NCBI GenBank assembly: GCA_964545245.1
Contig: CAZJFC010000069.1
Span: 1-8,886, forward strand
Direction of reading: 5' to 3'
From: CAZJFC01 sp964545245
GTDB lineage: Bacteria > Pseudomonadota > Alphaproteobacteria > Rickettsiales > 21-14-0-20-44-7
Length of the DNA: 8,886 nucleotides
Under the pieces are notes generated by a model that was not told where the DNA came from, did no database searches, and worked only from the letters and a program-made list of their open reading frames with translations. This document shows, in pieces, positions 1 to 6,435 of the stretch. The position numbers and the translations under genes are program-made. Within the stretch, counting starts at the first letter, position 1. Each line of letters opens with the position of its first letter.

Positions 1-193
1 CGCAATCGCCGAGCGCGCGGGGCTGGATAAATCGAAAGTGATAGTTACCGTAGACAGGCACGCCAACACCTCGGCAGCATCAATCCCACTCGCGCTGGCC
101 GATTCGGAATCAAAACTGAAACCGGGTGACAACGTGGTTTTCACCGCCCTCGGCGGCGGCTTCACCTGGGGCAGCGTGTTGCTTAAGTGGTAG
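1..193 (+). CDS. fabH: Beta-ketoacyl-ACP synthase III, C-terminal end (partial)
   Basis: This is the last 63 codons of a plus-strand gene whose start lies left of the window; the frame begins at base 2 and stops with TAG at 191-193. The translation contains VDRHANTSAASIPLAL followed by GGGFTWGSVLLKW. The first is the conserved FabH segment carrying the active-site Asn of the Cys-His-Asn triad (the N of ANTSAAS), and the second is the typical glycine-rich FabH C-terminus. FabH condenses acetyl-CoA with malonyl-ACP to start type II fatty acid synthesis in the cytoplasm. In many alphaproteobacteria it is followed by ihfA, but here it runs into a repeat-filled gap and converges on the minus-strand DUF4167 gene. 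The catalytic Cys and His lie outside the window, so whether the enzyme is intact cannot be judged. Confidence 0.93.
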   Translation, partial: AIAERAGLDKSKVIVTVDRHANTSAASIPLALADSESKLKPGDNVVFTALGGGFTWGSVLLKW

Positions 194-200
194 GTTTTTT

Positions 201-237
201 ACTCCCTCTCCTATGAGGAGAGGGTTGGGGTGAGGTG
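201..237. repeat. Intergenic palindromic repeat, copy 1
   Basis: A hairpin with a 9-bp perfect stem (CCCTCTCCT at 204-212, AGGAGAGGG at 216-224, 3-base loop) is followed by a GGGGTGAGGTG tail. The 37-base unit recurs at 352-388 with four differences, and a related unit lies at 7283-7320 on the other strand. It begins seven bases after the fabH stop codon, between convergent genes. There is no T-run after the hairpin in the plus direction, so it is a repeat rather than a classic terminator, though it may still help end transcription or protect 3' ends. Confidence 0.75.
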
Positions 238-325
238 CCAAGAGAATGGGAGTGACAGTGCTAGCGGGAGTAAGAAACTGACACTCACACTGTTACTGAC
301 ACTACAGCATCCACCCCCCTTCCGT

Positions 326-342
326 CCCCCCTGATAGGGGGG
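326..342. repeat. Small C/G hairpin between the two repeat copies
   Basis: Six C's and T (326-332) pair with A and six G's (336-342) around a GAT loop. It lies inside the convergent gap between fabH and the DUF4167 gene. Neither side has a proper T-run, so a terminator role is only possible. Confidence 0.5.
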
Positions 343-351
343 AAAACCGGG

Positions 352-388
352 ACTCCCTCTCCTGTCAGGAGAGGGGCGGGGTGAGGTG
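352..388. repeat. Intergenic palindromic repeat, copy 2
   Basis: This is the same 37-base unit as at 201-237, in the same orientation, starting 151 bases later. Stem and tail are conserved; the differences are two bases in the loop and two just after the stem (TT becomes GC). Substitutions confined to the loop and tail suggest that the hairpin is the conserved part. Confidence 0.75.
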
Positions 389-451
389 TAAAGATGGAGC
401 CTCGGAATTTTGAAGCTCTGAAATTTCATAACCTACAACCTAACACCTAAA

Positions 452-934
452 CTATGCCTCAGGAGCGGTACTCGGAATCTCCGCCTTCAAAAACGGCAGT
501 TCCGAAATATCATCGGCTGGGGCAGTAGCGGCGGCAGATGCCTGAGGCTGCGTATTTTCTGCCGCACTGCTATTTTCAGCAGCTACATTTTGCTCAGCGG
601 AATTCTCCTCGCCGCCTTCTGTGCGTTGCTGGTTGTCATCGCGGTTATTATCATGGCGTTTTGGCGGCAGGCCAAGGTTGGCCATGCGGAAATAATGGTC
701 GGCGTGCTGGAAGTGGTATTCGGCTTCCACCTTGTTGCCTGCGGAGATCTGCTCTTTTGCTTTCGCCAGATGCTGGTCGCGCTTGTTTTCAAAATTGCGG
801 CGCTGTTGCGGGCTGATATACGTTGATTCGTCATCGATATTGCTGCCGCCGAACCTTTTGCGGTTATTGTTGTTGTTATTATTGAATCTTCTGTTGTTGT
901 TACGAAAATTATTGTTACGTCTTCCGTTATTCAT
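452..934 (-). CDS. DUF4167 domain protein, Asn/Arg-rich N-terminus
   Basis: This is a 160-residue cytoplasmic protein with no signal peptide or membrane segment. Residues 2-30 are almost only Asn, Arg, Gly and Phe, including a run of seven Asn (18-24). Residues 48-86 match the DUF4167 core, with a helical stretch ending in AEYHFQHADHYFRMAN. The tail (about 95-160) is Asp/Gln/Glu/Ala-rich and probably disordered. DUF4167 proteins are characteristic of Alphaproteobacteria and commonly sit beside prmC, as here (35-base gap after prmC), so the gene is probably co-transcribed with it. The biochemical role is unknown to me; the Asn/Arg-rich arm would suit nucleic-acid binding, which is inference. 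The Shine-Dalgarno before ATG at 934 is weak (AGAG). An internal start would lose the low-complexity arm, which is itself typical of the family. Confidence 0.88.
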   Translation of the reverse strand: MNNGRRNNNFRNNNRRFNNNNNNNRKRFGGSNIDDESTYISPQQRRNFENKRDQHLAKAKEQISAGNKVEAEYHFQHADHYFRMANLGLPPKRHDNNRDDNQQRTEGGEENSAEQNVAAENSSAAENTQPQASAAATAPADDISELPFLKAEIPSTAPEA

Positions 935-969
935 ACATTTCTCTTGTTAGCTATTGTTGGGAGCCGGAG

Positions 970-1842
970 TTATTTTTCCGCAAAGACAAGGGTTCTGGTA
1001 ATACCGGCCAAATCCCTTTTCATTTCCTTTAAATTAAAACCATGCCCTTTAAAAATTTCATCAACCTGATCTTCCTGTCCGATGCCGATTTCCAGAATTA
1101 CCAGCTTCGGCGAAAATTTACCGGTTTGAGCAGCAATCTGTCGATAGGAATCCAACCCGTCATCTCCGCTATAAAGAGCCATATCCGGCTCAAAACTTAA
1201 TTCCTTACTCAAACAATTACGCTGGTTAAGGGGAATATAAGGTGGATTTGCGACTATCAGGTCAAATCTCTGAGGAGCAATATTCTCACACCATTCCGAA
1301 AGAACAAGCTCAACTCTATCTATTCCCAGATTATACGCGTTCCTTGCGGCAATTGCAAGCGCTGTTTGCGAAATATCTGCGCCAACACCTTTTGCCGAGG
1401 GAAATTCGGCAAGGAGTGTGAGAATAAGGCAACCGCTGCCTGTACCAAGGTCGAGGAAACTATGCGGCGCGTTTTTTTTCAGCCGTTCCAGCGCCGCCTC
1501 GATAATAAGCTCGGATTCCGGCCTTGGCGTCAGCACATCGCGGCTCACCGCAAAATCCCGCCCCCAGAATTCCTTTTTGCCGATGATCTGCGCAACCGGT
1601 TCACGGTTAAGGCGGCGGCTCACCAACTCGCGCAATTTTTCGCCTTCATTTTCATCCAGCGCATAATCCGGGTTCGCCACGAAAAAACTTCTGGTTTTGC
1701 CGGTCGCGGTTTCAAGCAATATGCGCGCGTCGAGCGAAGCGGTTTCAATGCCCGCGTTGGAAAACTCCCCGCTTACGGATTTCAAGATTCCCGATGCCGT
1801 CGCCATTATTCCGTTATACGCCCTGTTATGCGCTTTGTTCAT
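970..1842 (-). CDS. prmC: Peptide chain release factor N5-glutamine methyltransferase
   Basis: PrmC (HemK) uses S-adenosylmethionine to methylate the Gln of the GGQ motif in release factors RF1 and RF2, which raises termination efficiency. The protein has 290 residues. It shows the family's N-terminal substrate-binding helical domain with EPVAQIIGKKEFWG (81-94) and RPESELIIE (107-115), the SAM-binding DLGTGSGCL (131-139) and the catalytic NPPYIP (199-204). The ATG at 1842 overlaps the upstream stop codon as ATGA, implying translational coupling. A second ATG at 1806 (MATASGIL) would remove 12 atypical residues and also fits the family start, so the true start is uncertain. The usual upstream neighbour prfA is not here; a glycosyltransferase gene is. 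The DUF4167 gene follows. Confidence 0.95.
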   Translation of the reverse strand: MNKAHNRAYNGIMATASGILKSVSGEFSNAGIETASLDARILLETATGKTRSFFVANPDYALDENEGEKLRELVSRRLNREPVAQIIGKKEFWGRDFAVSRDVLTPRPESELIIEAALERLKKNAPHSFLDLGTGSGCLILTLLAEFPSAKGVGADISQTALAIAARNAYNLGIDRVELVLSEWCENIAPQRFDLIVANPPYIPLNQRNCLSKELSFEPDMALYSGDDGLDSYRQIAAQTGKFSPKLVILEIGIGQEDQVDEIFKGHGFNLKEMKRDLAGITRTLVFAEK

Positions 1843-3692
1843 GCCCCGGCGGGTTGCCGCCGATAGCCCTTGCCCCGGCTTGCCGCACCGGCTTTTTTTC
1901 TTTTCCCGTGCTCGGTCTTATCCCAATAATGCGGGTTGAAGACTAGCTGAACCAGCGCCAGATAGCTAGCGATAATGTGCAGCAGGAAATAAAGCGGGAA
2001 GGTCAGGCTGGAAAATACCATATTCCGTTTCAGCGTTTTCCGCCCTTCATTATCCCGGTGCCTGAACGCGGTTATAGCCGCCATCGCGACATGCAGCAGC
2101 GAAGCGGCGACGAGGTTGAACGCCATCATATTTTGCAGCCACGGCGCATAGATGCCCTTATAAACCGCGCCGAGCGCCATGAACCACGGCATGGCAAGAT
2201 ATGCGGCGACCGGCAGCCCGATGAAAAACTGGAGGCTGGCAAAACCCCGTACCCCCACCTTACTGACCAGCTCGCGCAGGCTCCGCATATGGACGATGTA
2301 AGTCTGCATGAAACCTTTCATCCAGCGGCGGCGCTGTTTTATCCACGCGCCGATCCTGTACGGCGCTTCCTCTTCGGTCAGGGAACCGATCGTGGCGGTG
2401 TAATACCCTTCCCGCGCAAGGCGCATGCCAAGGTCAGCATCCTCCGTAACATTGAACGGGTCCCACCCGCCGACTTCGCGCAAGGTATCCATCCGCACAT
2501 GGTTGCTGGTTCCGCCCAGCGGGATAGGCATTTTCAGCCTGCCGAACCCCTGCATCACTCCGTCGAACCACACCCCATATTCCAGCGCGAACCAGCGCGT
2601 AAGCTGGCTGTCATTATGGTTATAATAATTGAGCCGCGCCTGCACGCAGGCAATTTTCTCATCCTCGTCAAATTTGAGCAGCGCTTTCTTAAGCTGCGCC
2701 GGGTCGGGTTTGTCTTCCGCGTCATAAACCGTCACGAATTCGCCGCGTGCATATTGCAGCGCGTAATTGCACGCTTTCGGCTTGGTGCGCGGCAGCGAAT
2801 AAGGCACCGGGATGATCTCCATATAAGCGGGCGGCGCAAGTTTCTTGATCGCCTCGATCGTCATGTTGTCATCGGCTTCAACGACGAATTTCACATCAAG
2901 GCGCGACTTGGGATAATCCAGCTTCTTGATGGAGGCGATCAGCTGGCGCAGGGTTTTCTCCTCGCGGTATAACGGCAGCAGGATGGTATAGACAGGGTAA
3001 TATCCCGGCTCCGCGTGGATATCCTTCCCACTCCTGCCCGTGAAGGAAAGCGCGAAAAGCGCGGATTTAAAAATCACCCCCGCAAAAAAGAACAGGTTCA
3101 TTACAGCAAGGAACGCCACGAATGTTTCATGCGGCCTGAAAACAAAACCCAGCGCAAGCGCGGAAAGCAGCACGAAACTTTTCCACGGGAAACTGGTAAA
3201 TAATTGCCGCGCGGAATATAGCGGTTTTTTCAGCCAGAGATGGTTCCGTGCCGCGTGGCTGTCCTCCTCGGCAAAAAGCTGTTGCAGCGCAATGCGGATG
3301 TCATTCGGGGAAGTGATGACGAAACGCACCTCCCTGCCCGGATAATTCTCAAACGCCCAGTTTTCAACTTCCTTCGTGACGGAACAGACAGCCAGCGTCA
3401 CCGCTTTTTCATCAACCGCGAAAGGCAGCACCTCATGTTTCAGGTAAGTTTCACGGTGGCAGAAATCAAGGTTCCCGCGCGGCGGCAAATTGCCGATAAG
3501 CTCCACGAAATCGAGGCCATACCTCTCCGCGATTGCCTTATGCAATTCATAATTCCTGAGCGCATCATGGCCGATAAGGATGCGCCCTATCATTGATTTC
3601 TCAGCCGTTTGCGCCTTAAGGGCATATTCAAGCGCCGCTGCGCCTACATAGCCTTTTTCCAGCAATACCTCGCCTAATCTTTTCTCTTTCAT
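1839..3692 (-). CDS. MshEN-like domain fused to membrane GT2 glycosyltransferase
   Basis: A 617-residue fusion. Residues 1-140 resemble the MshEN/GspE N-terminal domain: RLGEVLLEKGYVGAAALEYA (5-24) followed by LKAQ matches the RLGxxLLxxG...LxxALxxQ motif that binds cyclic di-GMP, and a weaker second copy runs about 36-56 (IGRILI...LHKAIAER). Two membrane segments follow (about 172-188, 191-212). The GT2 catalytic region (about 233-463) has EADD (272-275), YDAEDKPDP (323-331), TEDAD (416-420) and QRRRW (453-457). These are the nucleotide-sugar/metal-binding and acceptor motifs of processive cellulose-synthase-like enzymes. Further hydrophobic segments lie at about 487-510, 520-545 and 557-585, and the tail is Lys/Arg-rich. 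Probable role: inner-membrane polymerisation of a beta-linked exopolysaccharide from a UDP- or GDP-sugar, gated by cyclic di-GMP. The sugar is unknown. The gene overlaps prmC by four bases. Confidence 0.88.
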   Translation of the reverse strand: MKEKRLGEVLLEKGYVGAAALEYALKAQTAEKSMIGRILIGHDALRNYELHKAIAERYGLDFVELIGNLPPRGNLDFCHRETYLKHEVLPFAVDEKAVTLAVCSVTKEVENWAFENYPGREVRFVITSPNDIRIALQQLFAEEDSHAARNHLWLKKPLYSARQLFTSFPWKSFVLLSALALGFVFRPHETFVAFLAVMNLFFFAGVIFKSALFALSFTGRSGKDIHAEPGYYPVYTILLPLYREEKTLRQLIASIKKLDYPKSRLDVKFVVEADDNMTIEAIKKLAPPAYMEIIPVPYSLPRTKPKACNYALQYARGEFVTVYDAEDKPDPAQLKKALLKFDEDEKIACVQARLNYYNHNDSQLTRWFALEYGVWFDGVMQGFGRLKMPIPLGGTSNHVRMDTLREVGGWDPFNVTEDADLGMRLAREGYYTATIGSLTEEEAPYRIGAWIKQRRRWMKGFMQTYIVHMRSLRELVSKVGVRGFASLQFFIGLPVAAYLAMPWFMALGAVYKGIYAPWLQNMMAFNLVAASLLHVAMAAITAFRHRDNEGRKTLKRNMVFSSLTFPLYFLLHIIASYLALVQLVFNPHYWDKTEHGKRKKAGAASRGKGYRRQPAGA

Positions 3693-3963
3693 ATACCTAT
3701 GCTAGCATTTTGTTGCATCCAATTCAACTTACGGTTGATATTATCTACAACTTACCGATACTAACATATATTTACTGGTTTGTCTGCAACAGAATAAAAC
3801 CGGCATGCCTCAATTTGAAAGGGAATATCCCAATTCAAGCAGTGGCAATGATACTTCCTTTCTATCACTCCCCTATCTCTTTTCCCGTCACCCCGCCCTT
3901 TTTCCCGTCATCCCCGCTCAAAGGCGTGGATGACAATGAGGGTGCAGTGCTGGCGCGGGTGTT
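3693..3963. other. Intergenic gap before the glycosyltransferase gene
   Basis: This 271-base gap separates the beta-barrel gene (ending at 3964) from the glycosyltransferase gene (starting at 3692). The part nearest the glycosyltransferase start is AT-rich and probably holds its promoter, but I could not pick a convincing -35/-10 pair. It contains the 10-bp palindrome ATGCTAGCAT at 3699-3708, next to the weak ribosome site ATAGGT. The other end holds a repeat element (3881-3934). No credible gene is seen. Confidence 0.5.
3881..3934. repeat. Duplicated CCCGTCA unit with hairpin
   Basis: The unit TTTTCCCGTCAcCCCGC recurs directly as TTTTTCCCGTCAtCCCCGC (3881-3897, then about 3900-3917). The second copy forms a hairpin: GTCATCC (3907-3913) pairs with GGATGAC (3928-3934), and inside it CGC (3915-3917) pairs with GCG (3924-3926). 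It resembles the GTCATxCCCGC intergenic repeats widespread in Proteobacteria and lies just after the stop of the beta-barrel gene. No T-run follows on either strand. Confidence 0.5.
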
Positions 3964-4740
3964 TCAAAACCTGTACCACACCGAATAGAACGCCACATAT
4001 CCCGCCCCGGTGTTGTCCCCGGCGATATCCGCGCCGACGCCAAGCTGGTATGACATGCGTTTATACCTATCCCACACGGCGGAAACCTGCCCTTTCGTAA
4101 GGTCATAATTCCCCGGCGCGGCGGTACTGCCCAGCGTGTCCTCGACAAAAACCTGCGCCATGATGGTCAGTTCGTAATTCAGCTTATGCCCATAGGTGAA
4201 ATCATAGCGCATCATGTCCTTAAGCTCGCCGTCAGTCCTCATGCGGTATGCGGCGGAGATGTCGATATAACTCCCGCCCTCGAACCCGTACCCGAAATTG
4301 AGCTTGAACTGCGGCATCGGCTCGTTGCCTTCCGGGTTGATCGCAAGGTCGGACTTGATCGGCACATAAACCCCTGGCTCAGCCGAAACCACGAAATTAC
4401 CGCCACGATACAGCGCGGTGCGGGCGAATAACTCGATATTATTCAGGTTAATTTCATAAGGGTCATCCTCGGATTTGTCAGAGCTGTAAATTGACTGCAG
4501 GCTCAAACTGCCGCCGATGGTGAGGTTTTCATCCAGCCCATATTCGGCATATGGCGCATATTCGGTTTTGATGAAAGTCGACCCGGAATAACGCTTGCCG
4601 TCACGGTTAAAATATTTGTTGGTGGCGTATTGGCGGTAGGTGCTTAAATACTGCCCCGCCCCTTCCGGCAAAAGCCACGCCCCCGCATTGGCCGCCGAAG
4701 GAAAAAGCAGAATCAGAACAGCCAGCCTTAAAATTCGCAT
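3964..4740 (-). CDS. Putative outer-membrane beta-barrel protein
   Basis: A 258-residue protein I cannot assign to a named family. Residues 1-19 form a clear signal peptide (Arg-rich start, hydrophobic core, ANA cleavage before G20). The rest has alternating polar/aromatic stretches typical of beta strands, with frequent Tyr and Gly, no long hydrophobic helix and no cysteine. It ends in VAFYSVWYRF, with a terminal Phe and alternating aromatic residues, which is the signal for BAM-dependent insertion into the outer membrane. A barrel of about 10-14 strands is a reasonable guess from length. It could be a small channel or a structural barrel; no substrate can be inferred. It stands alone, with repeat-containing gaps of 271 and 287 bases on either side. 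The ATG at 4740 has GGA seven bases upstream as a modest ribosome site. Confidence 0.8.
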   Translation of the reverse strand: MRILRLAVLILLFPSAANAGAWLLPEGAGQYLSTYRQYATNKYFNRDGKRYSGSTFIKTEYAPYAEYGLDENLTIGGSLSLQSIYSSDKSEDDPYEINLNNIELFARTALYRGGNFVVSAEPGVYVPIKSDLAINPEGNEPMPQFKLNFGYGFEGGSYIDISAAYRMRTDGELKDMMRYDFTYGHKLNYELTIMAQVFVEDTLGSTAAPGNYDLTKGQVSAVWDRYKRMSYQLGVGADIAGDNTGAGYVAFYSVWYRF

Positions 4741-5027
4741 TTATTATCCAGCCCCAAGGTTTTATCCGCAATGAAAGCAACAATTACCCATAGCCGAACT
4801 CACGCAAGCGGTAAAGCATTATGGCTTAAGCCGGTGGTCGGTAACCGGTGGTCTGTTGCAATAATTTCCAAAACCTAGTGCCTGGCTTTTACCCCTGTGA
4901 TTGTGAGGGAAGCGGAGGAGCGACCGCGGCAATCCAGAAGACTGGACACCATGCATCTTGCAATGCTCGCGATGACAAAAAAACCTTATTTTAACTACCG
5001 ACTACAGACCACCGACTACAAGCTAAA
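4741..5027. other. Intergenic gap after the atp operon, repeat-filled
   Basis: This gap follows the stop of atpF and precedes the beta-barrel gene. It holds two nested repeat structures (4831-5020) and no credible gene. An open frame on the plus strand starting at 4897 reads through the repeats and then across atpF in antisense, so it is not believed. The beta-barrel promoter should lie at 4741-4830, but no strong -35/-10 pair stands out. Confidence 0.5.
4831..5020. repeat. Nested inverted-repeat element (GGTGGTC arms)
   Basis: The outer left arm has two direct copies of CCGGTGGTC (4831-4839, 4845-4853). CGGTGGTCTGT at 4846-4856 is exactly inverted as ACAGACCACCG at 5004-5014. Between the arms, 4897-4977 is an imperfect palindrome. 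It begins GTGATTGTGAGGG, ends GCTCGCGATGAC, and has the centre TCCAG-AAGA-CTGGA (4933-4946). The inner part resembles the GTCATTGCGAGGAGCGAAGCGA...CAATCCAG intergenic repeats seen in many bacteria. It looks like a small non-coding repetitive element, possibly one repeat inserted into another. Confidence 0.55.
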
Positions 5028-5537
5028 TTACGCAACATTAGATGAAATCAGCTTGATTGATTTATCAATAAGCTTCTGCTTTTTATCGGATTTCGCAAGC
5101 TCGCCTTCAAGGATTTCCCTTGCCGCCTCAATAGCGGATTCCACTGCCTTGCGGCGCACGTTCTCTAGCGCGGCGTCTTCCGCACGTTTGATCTTGTCTT
5201 CGGCAAGTTTCATCTTGCGCTCGATCTCGCGCTCGATTTCTTTTTCCGCCTCATCGGCGATTTGTTTGGCCTCAAATTTCGCGCGTTCGAGGATCTCATC
5301 CGCCATGCGCTCGGCTTCGGCGGCTTTGCGCTGGGTCTGCACCAGAAGCGCCTGCGCCTCGGCCTTGAGGGCGTTCGCGTTTTCGATCTCAGCGCGGATA
5401 TTCGCCGAATAACCGTCAAGTGCGGCAGCAAGCTTCGGCCAGATTTTGGTTACGGCAAGCACGAGGAAGGCAACGATCGCCACGCCAACCCATGTTGTCG
5501 GGTCTTCAAAAAGTGATGTTTCGTGTTCAACTGCCAT
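5028..5537 (-). CDS. atpF: ATP synthase F0 subunit b
   Basis: Subunit b is one half of the peripheral stalk that holds the F1 head still while the c-ring turns. The 169-residue protein has a short N-terminus, one membrane helix (about residues 14-31, WVGVAIVAFLVLAVTKIW), then a long charged coiled coil rich in Ala, Glu, Lys and Arg (about 45-150) and a short C-terminal part that would meet subunit delta. The LDGYSANIRAEIENANALKA segment (40-59) is typical of alphaproteobacterial b. Length is normal. It is the last gene of the F0 operon, 45 bases after b'. The ATG at 5537 has only a weak GGA-type ribosome site, so translation may partly depend on coupling to upstream genes. Confidence 0.94.
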   Translation of the reverse strand: MAVEHETSLFEDPTTWVGVAIVAFLVLAVTKIWPKLAAALDGYSANIRAEIENANALKAEAQALLVQTQRKAAEAERMADEILERAKFEAKQIADEAEKEIEREIERKMKLAEDKIKRAEDAALENVRRKAVESAIEAAREILEGELAKSDKKQKLIDKSIKLISSNVA

Positions 5538-5582
5538 ATTCCAACTTGCCCTTTATACCACTAATTTTTATGCCACAACTTT

Positions 5583-6014
5583 TTACGCCGCGATTTTTTC
5601 CGCGATTTCTTCCGCCAGCTCGCCGGAAACATCTTCCACCAGCTTTGCGTATTGCTTTTCAAGCTTGGCGATTTCCGCTTCCGCTTTTTTCACTTTCTGC
5701 TCAAGCTTTGCGACCAGGTCATGGCGTTTGCTTTCGAGCTTTTCCTTTGCCTTGCGGGAAGATTCATCCAGCAGCGCCCTCGCCCTTTCGGAAGATTCGG
5801 CAAGCTCGTGCTGGTATTTTTTCTCGACCGTTTCGGCTTCGTCATTCAGGTTTTCGGCGCGTTCGAGGTCATCGGCGATATGCTTGCCCCTGTCCTCGAC
5901 CACACCGCCGATGCGGGGCAGGATGCTGCGCGAAACAACGAAGTAAAGCGCGGCGAAGGTTACTGCTAACCAGAAAACCTGCCCTGCAAAGGTTGAAAAA
6001 TCGAGATGCGGCAT
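5583..6014 (-). CDS. atpF': ATP synthase F0 subunit b'
   Basis: Subunit b' pairs with b to form a heterodimeric peripheral stalk, as in phototrophs and Alphaproteobacteria. The N-terminus MPHLDFSTFAGQVFWL is typical of the family, followed by one membrane helix (about 11-30), then LPRIGGVVEDRGKHIADDLE (32-51) and a long Glu/Lys/Ala coiled coil to the end. At 143 residues it is shorter than most alphaproteobacterial b' (often about 160-200), mainly because it lacks an N-terminal extension. It lies 16 bases after atpE and has a strong ribosome site (AAGGAAGG) just before the ATG at 6014. This gene is also called atpG or atpX in some annotations. Confidence 0.93.
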   Translation of the reverse strand: MPHLDFSTFAGQVFWLAVTFAALYFVVSRSILPRIGGVVEDRGKHIADDLERAENLNDEAETVEKKYQHELAESSERARALLDESSRKAKEKLESKRHDLVAKLEQKVKKAEAEIAKLEKQYAKLVEDVSGELAEEIAEKIAA

Positions 6015-6030
6015 CTGCCTTCCTTCCTAG

Positions 6031-6258
6031 TTATACAACGAAAATAAGGAGAAGAGCGCAAACGAATGCGAGAAGGCCCATAAGCTCCGCGAAAACCGCG
6101 CCGAGGATGGCGGTTTTGAACACTTTGCCTTCAGCGGAAGGGTTGCGCGCAACGCCGGAAGCAGCGCCGGAGAAGATGAGGCCGATACCGATAGCCGCGC
6201 CAAGCATACCAAAGCTCATGAGGCCCGCGCCGATAAATTTCAATACTTCAAGTTCCAT
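6031..6258 (-). CDS. atpE: ATP synthase F0 subunit c
   Basis: The 75-residue proteolipid has two membrane helices (about 8-30 and 50-73) joined by the polar loop RNPSAEGK (38-45), which contacts gamma and epsilon. Several copies form the rotor ring. The proton-carrying carboxylate is Glu58 (VFAELMG). No Ser/Thr follows it and no Gln sits in the helix-1 partner position, so the sodium-binding pattern is absent and proton coupling is expected. Helix 1 has the glycine-rich face GAAIGIGLIFSG (20-31). The ribosome site AAAGG (6271-6267), eight bases before the ATG, is good, and the leader before it is almost only A and C. That fits the high expression needed for a ring subunit. Confidence 0.96.
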   Translation of the reverse strand: MELEVLKFIGAGLMSFGMLGAAIGIGLIFSGAASGVARNPSAEGKVFKTAILGAVFAELMGLLAFVCALLLIFVV

Positions 6259-6317
6259 AATTTATACCTTTGTTTGTTTTGTTTATTTGTTTTGTTAGTC
6301 CAAATTTTCAAGCCTTT

Positions 6318-6345
6318 TTTCTAGCCAAAAAATTTATTATTTCAA
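6318..6345 (-). promoter_or_regulatory. Possible internal promoter before atpE
   Basis: TTGAAA (6345-6340) and TAGAAA (6323-6318) are separated by 16 bases on the minus strand, downstream of the large palindrome and about 60 bases before the atpE start. It would allow extra atpE transcription. The -10 matches four of six consensus positions in an AT-rich stretch, so chance is a real alternative. Confidence 0.25.
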
Positions 6346-6369
6346 GCACAATATTCACTAACTTAACCC

Positions 6370-6427
6370 GTCATTCCCGCGCAGGCGGGAATCTTAAGCT
6401 TAAGACCCCCGCCTGCGCGGGGGTGAC
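6370..6427. repeat. 58-base near-perfect palindrome between atpB and atpE
   Basis: GTCATTCCCGCGCAGGCGGG (6370-6389) pairs with CCCGCCTGCGCGGGGGTGAC (6408-6427), with two G-T pairs. Two A/C mismatches (6390-6391 with 6406-6407) precede a perfect core TCTTAAGCTTAAGA (6392-6405). It begins just downstream of the atpB stop codon. In the atp mRNA it would fold into a very stable hairpin. No immediate U-run follows on the minus strand, so it is not a standard terminator. The sequence belongs to the widespread GTCATTCCCGCG intergenic repeat type. Confidence 0.85.
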
Positions 6428-6435
6428 AGAAACGT

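Noticed and set aside
201..388. Factor-independent terminators between fabH and the DUF4167 gene
   Set aside because: The hairpins are strong, but none is followed by a T-run in the direction of either gene; they are better described as repeats.
201..390. CRISPR array from the repeated 37-base units
   Set aside because: Only two copies with one 114-base spacer that itself holds a hairpin, and no cas genes are present.
1977..2972. 331-codon plus-strand frame opposite the glycosyltransferase gene
   Set aside because: Antisense shadow; the minus-strand translation carries all the GT2 motifs.
5420..6298. Long plus-strand frame of 292 codons opposite the atp genes
   Set aside because: It is the antisense shadow of atpF, atpF' and atpE, whose protein products are recognisable; its Arg/Pro-rich translation has no family features.
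6370..6427. Terminator between atpB and atpE
   Set aside because: No U-run follows the hairpin on the minus strand, and stopping there would remove three essential F0 subunits from the operon transcript.
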